Assembly: GCA_009845645.1 (NCBI GenBank)
Contig: VXZF01000204.1
Span: forward strand, 1 to 7,614
DNA length: 7,614 nt
Source: Gemmatimonadota bacterium
GTDB lineage: Bacteria; Latescibacterota; UBA2968; UBA8231
Reading direction: 5' to 3'
Of this stretch, positions 6,035 through 7,614 are shown in pieces (the first letter of the stretch is position 1; each line of letters starts with the position of its first letter). The notes under the pieces were generated by a model that searched no databases, was not told where the DNA came from, and saw nothing but the letters and a program-made list of their open reading frames with translations. The position numbers and the translations under genes were made by a program.

Positions 6035-7614
6035 GTGACAGAAGTCCAACCACAGCGCGGCGTTTCCAAACGGGCGGTTTTTGTCGGCCTGCTCTGCGCT
6101 ACTGCGATCTCCTTTGGGGAATCCTATGGCACGCTGGTGGTGCGCGGTTCGGCTATGGCCGCCGATTATTCCACTGGTGCCGCCATCTTCCTGTTCTTTC
6201 TGCTCACTTTGCTGCTCAATCCCCTTGCACAGCTACTCACTGGTTCGCGGCTGCACAGCGGCGAGTTGGCGACCATTTACATAATGATGATCGTGGCTTC
6301 GGCGATTCCCTCTTGGGGTTTCGTTATGAACTTGATCCCGTTTTTAGGGGGGCTGTTTTACTTTGCCACGCCGGAGAACGACTGGGCCAATATCATCCAC
6401 CCGCACATCAAACCCTGGCTCGTGTCCCAGGACCGCGCGGCGACTTGGAAGCTCTTTGAAGGGGCGGCGCGCGGCGAGCCCGTGCCCTGGGGGCTGTGGC
6501 ACAAGCCGTTGTTGGCTTGGGGTTTCTTCATACTCAGCGTTTATTTCGTCACGCTCTGCATGCTGGTCATCCTGCGCAAGCAGTGGATGGAACACGAGCG
6601 CCTGCTCTTCCCGCTCTCGATCCTGCCGCTCGAATTGGCTCAAGGGGAGCGGGGCCGGCTGCTGCCGTCTTTGCTGCGCAACTATCTGACGTGGGTTGGC
6701 TTTCTGATCCCGTTTCTCATCAATCTCGTCAATGGCCTGCACTCCTACTTCAACTACTTTCCCTTCATCCAGTTGAATACCCCACTCCGCTTTCTGCGCG
6801 AATCCGTGCGTCTGAACCTTTACCCGCGCTTCGAGGTCATCGGGCTTTCGTATCTGCTGAGCCTCGATGTCTCGTTCGGCGTGTGGTTCTTCGCCTTTCT
6901 CGCCTATGTCCACACTGGGGTCGAGCGTCTGTTCGGCTGGAGCATTGGCCCATCGCAGCCCTACTCGATGCCCGCTTCGGCCAGCGTCGCCCATCTGGCG
7001 CAGGGCGCGATGTTCTTCCTGGTCTTTTCCATCCTGTGGGCCGCGCGCCAACATATCGGCGAGGTGCTGCGCAAAGCCTTCAAGCGCGATCCGACGATTG
7101 ACGATAGCAGCGAGATGCTCTCGTACCGCACGGCCGTGCTAGGTTTTATCTTCGGGTCGATCTTCGCCGTGTGGTGGCTGGCGCAAGCCGGCCTGCAGTT
7201 CGGCATTGCACTTTTTTATTTTTTGCTCTGCTTGGCCACTTTTATCGGTTTGGCGCGTATTGTCTCCCAAGCCGGCCTCGCCTACGGTGTGTCGCCAGTG
7301 GCCCCGCCGGTATTTATGGTCACAGCGCTCGGGCCGACCGCGCTCGGAGCGAGCGGGCTGACGGCGCTCGGCATGAACTTCCCCTGGACCGCCGATTTGC
7401 GCACCTTCGTCATGGCCTCAGCGGCGACCGGCCTCAAGATTGCCGAGGTTATGCGTTTGGAGACCCGGCGGCTGTTTTGGGCGATCGCCGCGACCATAGT
7501 GGTCACGCTGATTTCCGCGGTGTGGGCGGTTACCACGTTGGCGTATAAATACGGTGGCATCAATCTCGGGGGTTGGGGTTTCGGCGGCTTGACCCAACTG
7601 ACGGGGAACTGGAT
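6035..7614 (+). CDS. Polytopic membrane protein, DUF6785/DUF6784-like (OPT-like) (3' end missing)
   Basis: An open frame of 526 codons runs off the right edge with no stop. The start is GTG at 6035: the frame is closed by TGA at 5933, no ATG lies between, and AAAGG (6025-6029) sits 5 bases before the GTG. The next ATG is codon 41, inside the conserved region. I see roughly eleven hydrophobic segments, for example near residues 14-28, 48-66, 84-110, 158-180, 216-235, 265-291, 324-337, 366-384, 388-408 and 478-503. Motifs recalled from the DUF6785 family are VASAIPSWGF (87-96), FYFATPENDW (108-117) and ILRKQWMEHERLLFPLSILP (179-198). The C-terminal part would be the DUF6784 region. Such proteins resemble oligopeptide-transporter-type carriers, but no substrate is established. 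The acidic loop ERLLFPL and the Gly/Ala-rich segment 425-447 may line the path. It is divergently oriented from the helicase, so a role as importer for the nearby sugar operon is only a guess. Confidence 0.75.
   Translation, partial: MTEVQPQRGVSKRAVFVGLLCATAISFGESYGTLVVRGSAMAADYSTGAAIFLFFLLTLLLNPLAQLLTGSRLHSGELATIYIMMIVASAIPSWGFVMNLIPFLGGLFYFATPENDWANIIHPHIKPWLVSQDRAATWKLFEGAARGEPVPWGLWHKPLLAWGFFILSVYFVTLCMLVILRKQWMEHERLLFPLSILPLELAQGERGRLLPSLLRNYLTWVGFLIPFLINLVNGLHSYFNYFPFIQLNTPLRFLRESVRLNLYPRFEVIGLSYLLSLDVSFGVWFFAFLAYVHTGVERLFGWSIGPSQPYSMPASASVAHLAQGAMFFLVFSILWAARQHIGEVLRKAFKRDPTIDDSSEMLSYRTAVLGFIFGSIFAVWWLAQAGLQFGIALFYFLLCLATFIGLARIVSQAGLAYGVSPVAPPVFMVTALGPTALGASGLTALGMNFPWTADLRTFVMASAATGLKIAEVMRLETRRLFWAIAATIVVTLISAVWAVTTLAYKYGGINLGGWGFGGLTQLTGNW

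Noticed and set aside
5750..6049. A 99-codon minus-strand frame in the divergent region
   Set aside because: No Shine-Dalgarno site, no recognisable motif, and it overlaps the better supported 27-codon ORF out of frame and crosses the membrane protein start.
5932..6459. A plus-strand frame of 175 codons starting with ATG before the membrane protein
   Set aside because: It overlaps the membrane protein in another frame, its product is compositionally random, and it has no ribosome site. The GTG frame carries the conserved motifs.
6344..7054. A 236-codon open frame antisense to the membrane protein gene
   Set aside because: Its product is rich in Gln, Arg and Glu with no recognisable motif, as expected from the complement of hydrophobic codons in GC-rich DNA. 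The plus-strand frame has clear membrane segments and family motifs.
1..7614. tRNA, rRNA, CRISPR arrays, insertion sequences or riboswitches
   Set aside because: I looked for cloverleaf-like T-loop signatures, regularly spaced repeats, terminal inverted repeats with transposases and long structured leaders, and saw none that could be supported by eye.

Overview
The window comes from a GC-rich bacterium, probably an uncultivated lineage of the Planctomycetota, Poribacteria or Latescibacterota type. That guess rests on gene content: a cytoplasmic glycoside-hydrolase-like TIM barrel, a Gfo/Idh/MocA oxidoreductase, a sugar-type cupin and a DUF6785-like giant membrane protein, a mix common in those genomes. 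There is no 16S or marker gene, so the assignment is inference. No tRNA, rRNA, CRISPR array, transposase or integrase was seen.

Layout. Positions 1-482 (+) hold the C-terminal 159 residues of a beta-class amino-DNA methyltransferase in DNA that I counted at about 41% GC. Sample lines further right are about 60-75% GC, so this end looks acquired separately. From 3845 down to 511 (-) runs a tight three-gene operon: cupin, then Gfo/Idh/MocA oxidoreductase, then glycoside-hydrolase-like protein, with gaps of 1 and 13 bases and good Shine-Dalgarno sites. Upstream on the same strand, 5718-3964 encodes a compact SNF2-family helicase with a C-terminal SWIM zinc finger. A 27-codon ORF (5798-5715) precedes it and overlaps its start codon by ATGA. 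A divergent region of about 240 bases follows. Then a GTG-started polytopic membrane protein of the DUF6785/DUF6784 (OPT-like) type begins at 6035 and runs off the right edge after 526 codons with no stop.

How the genes may work together. The three-gene operon looks like a small intracellular carbohydrate module: a hydrolase-like barrel to cleave or bind a glycoside, an NAD(P)-dependent oxidoreductase to oxidise or epimerise the sugar, and a cupin as isomerase, lyase or sensor. The DUF6785-like membrane protein could be the matching importer, but it lies on the far side of the helicase and is transcribed the other way, so that link is weak. The helicase and methyltransferase are DNA-acting but are separated by the sugar operon; I do not claim a defence system.

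The most notable features are the ATGA-coupled micro-ORF in front of the helicase, the minimal SNF2-SWIM protein, the cupin with an unassigned helical C-terminal domain, and the unassigned substrate of the cupin/Gfo/hydrolase operon.
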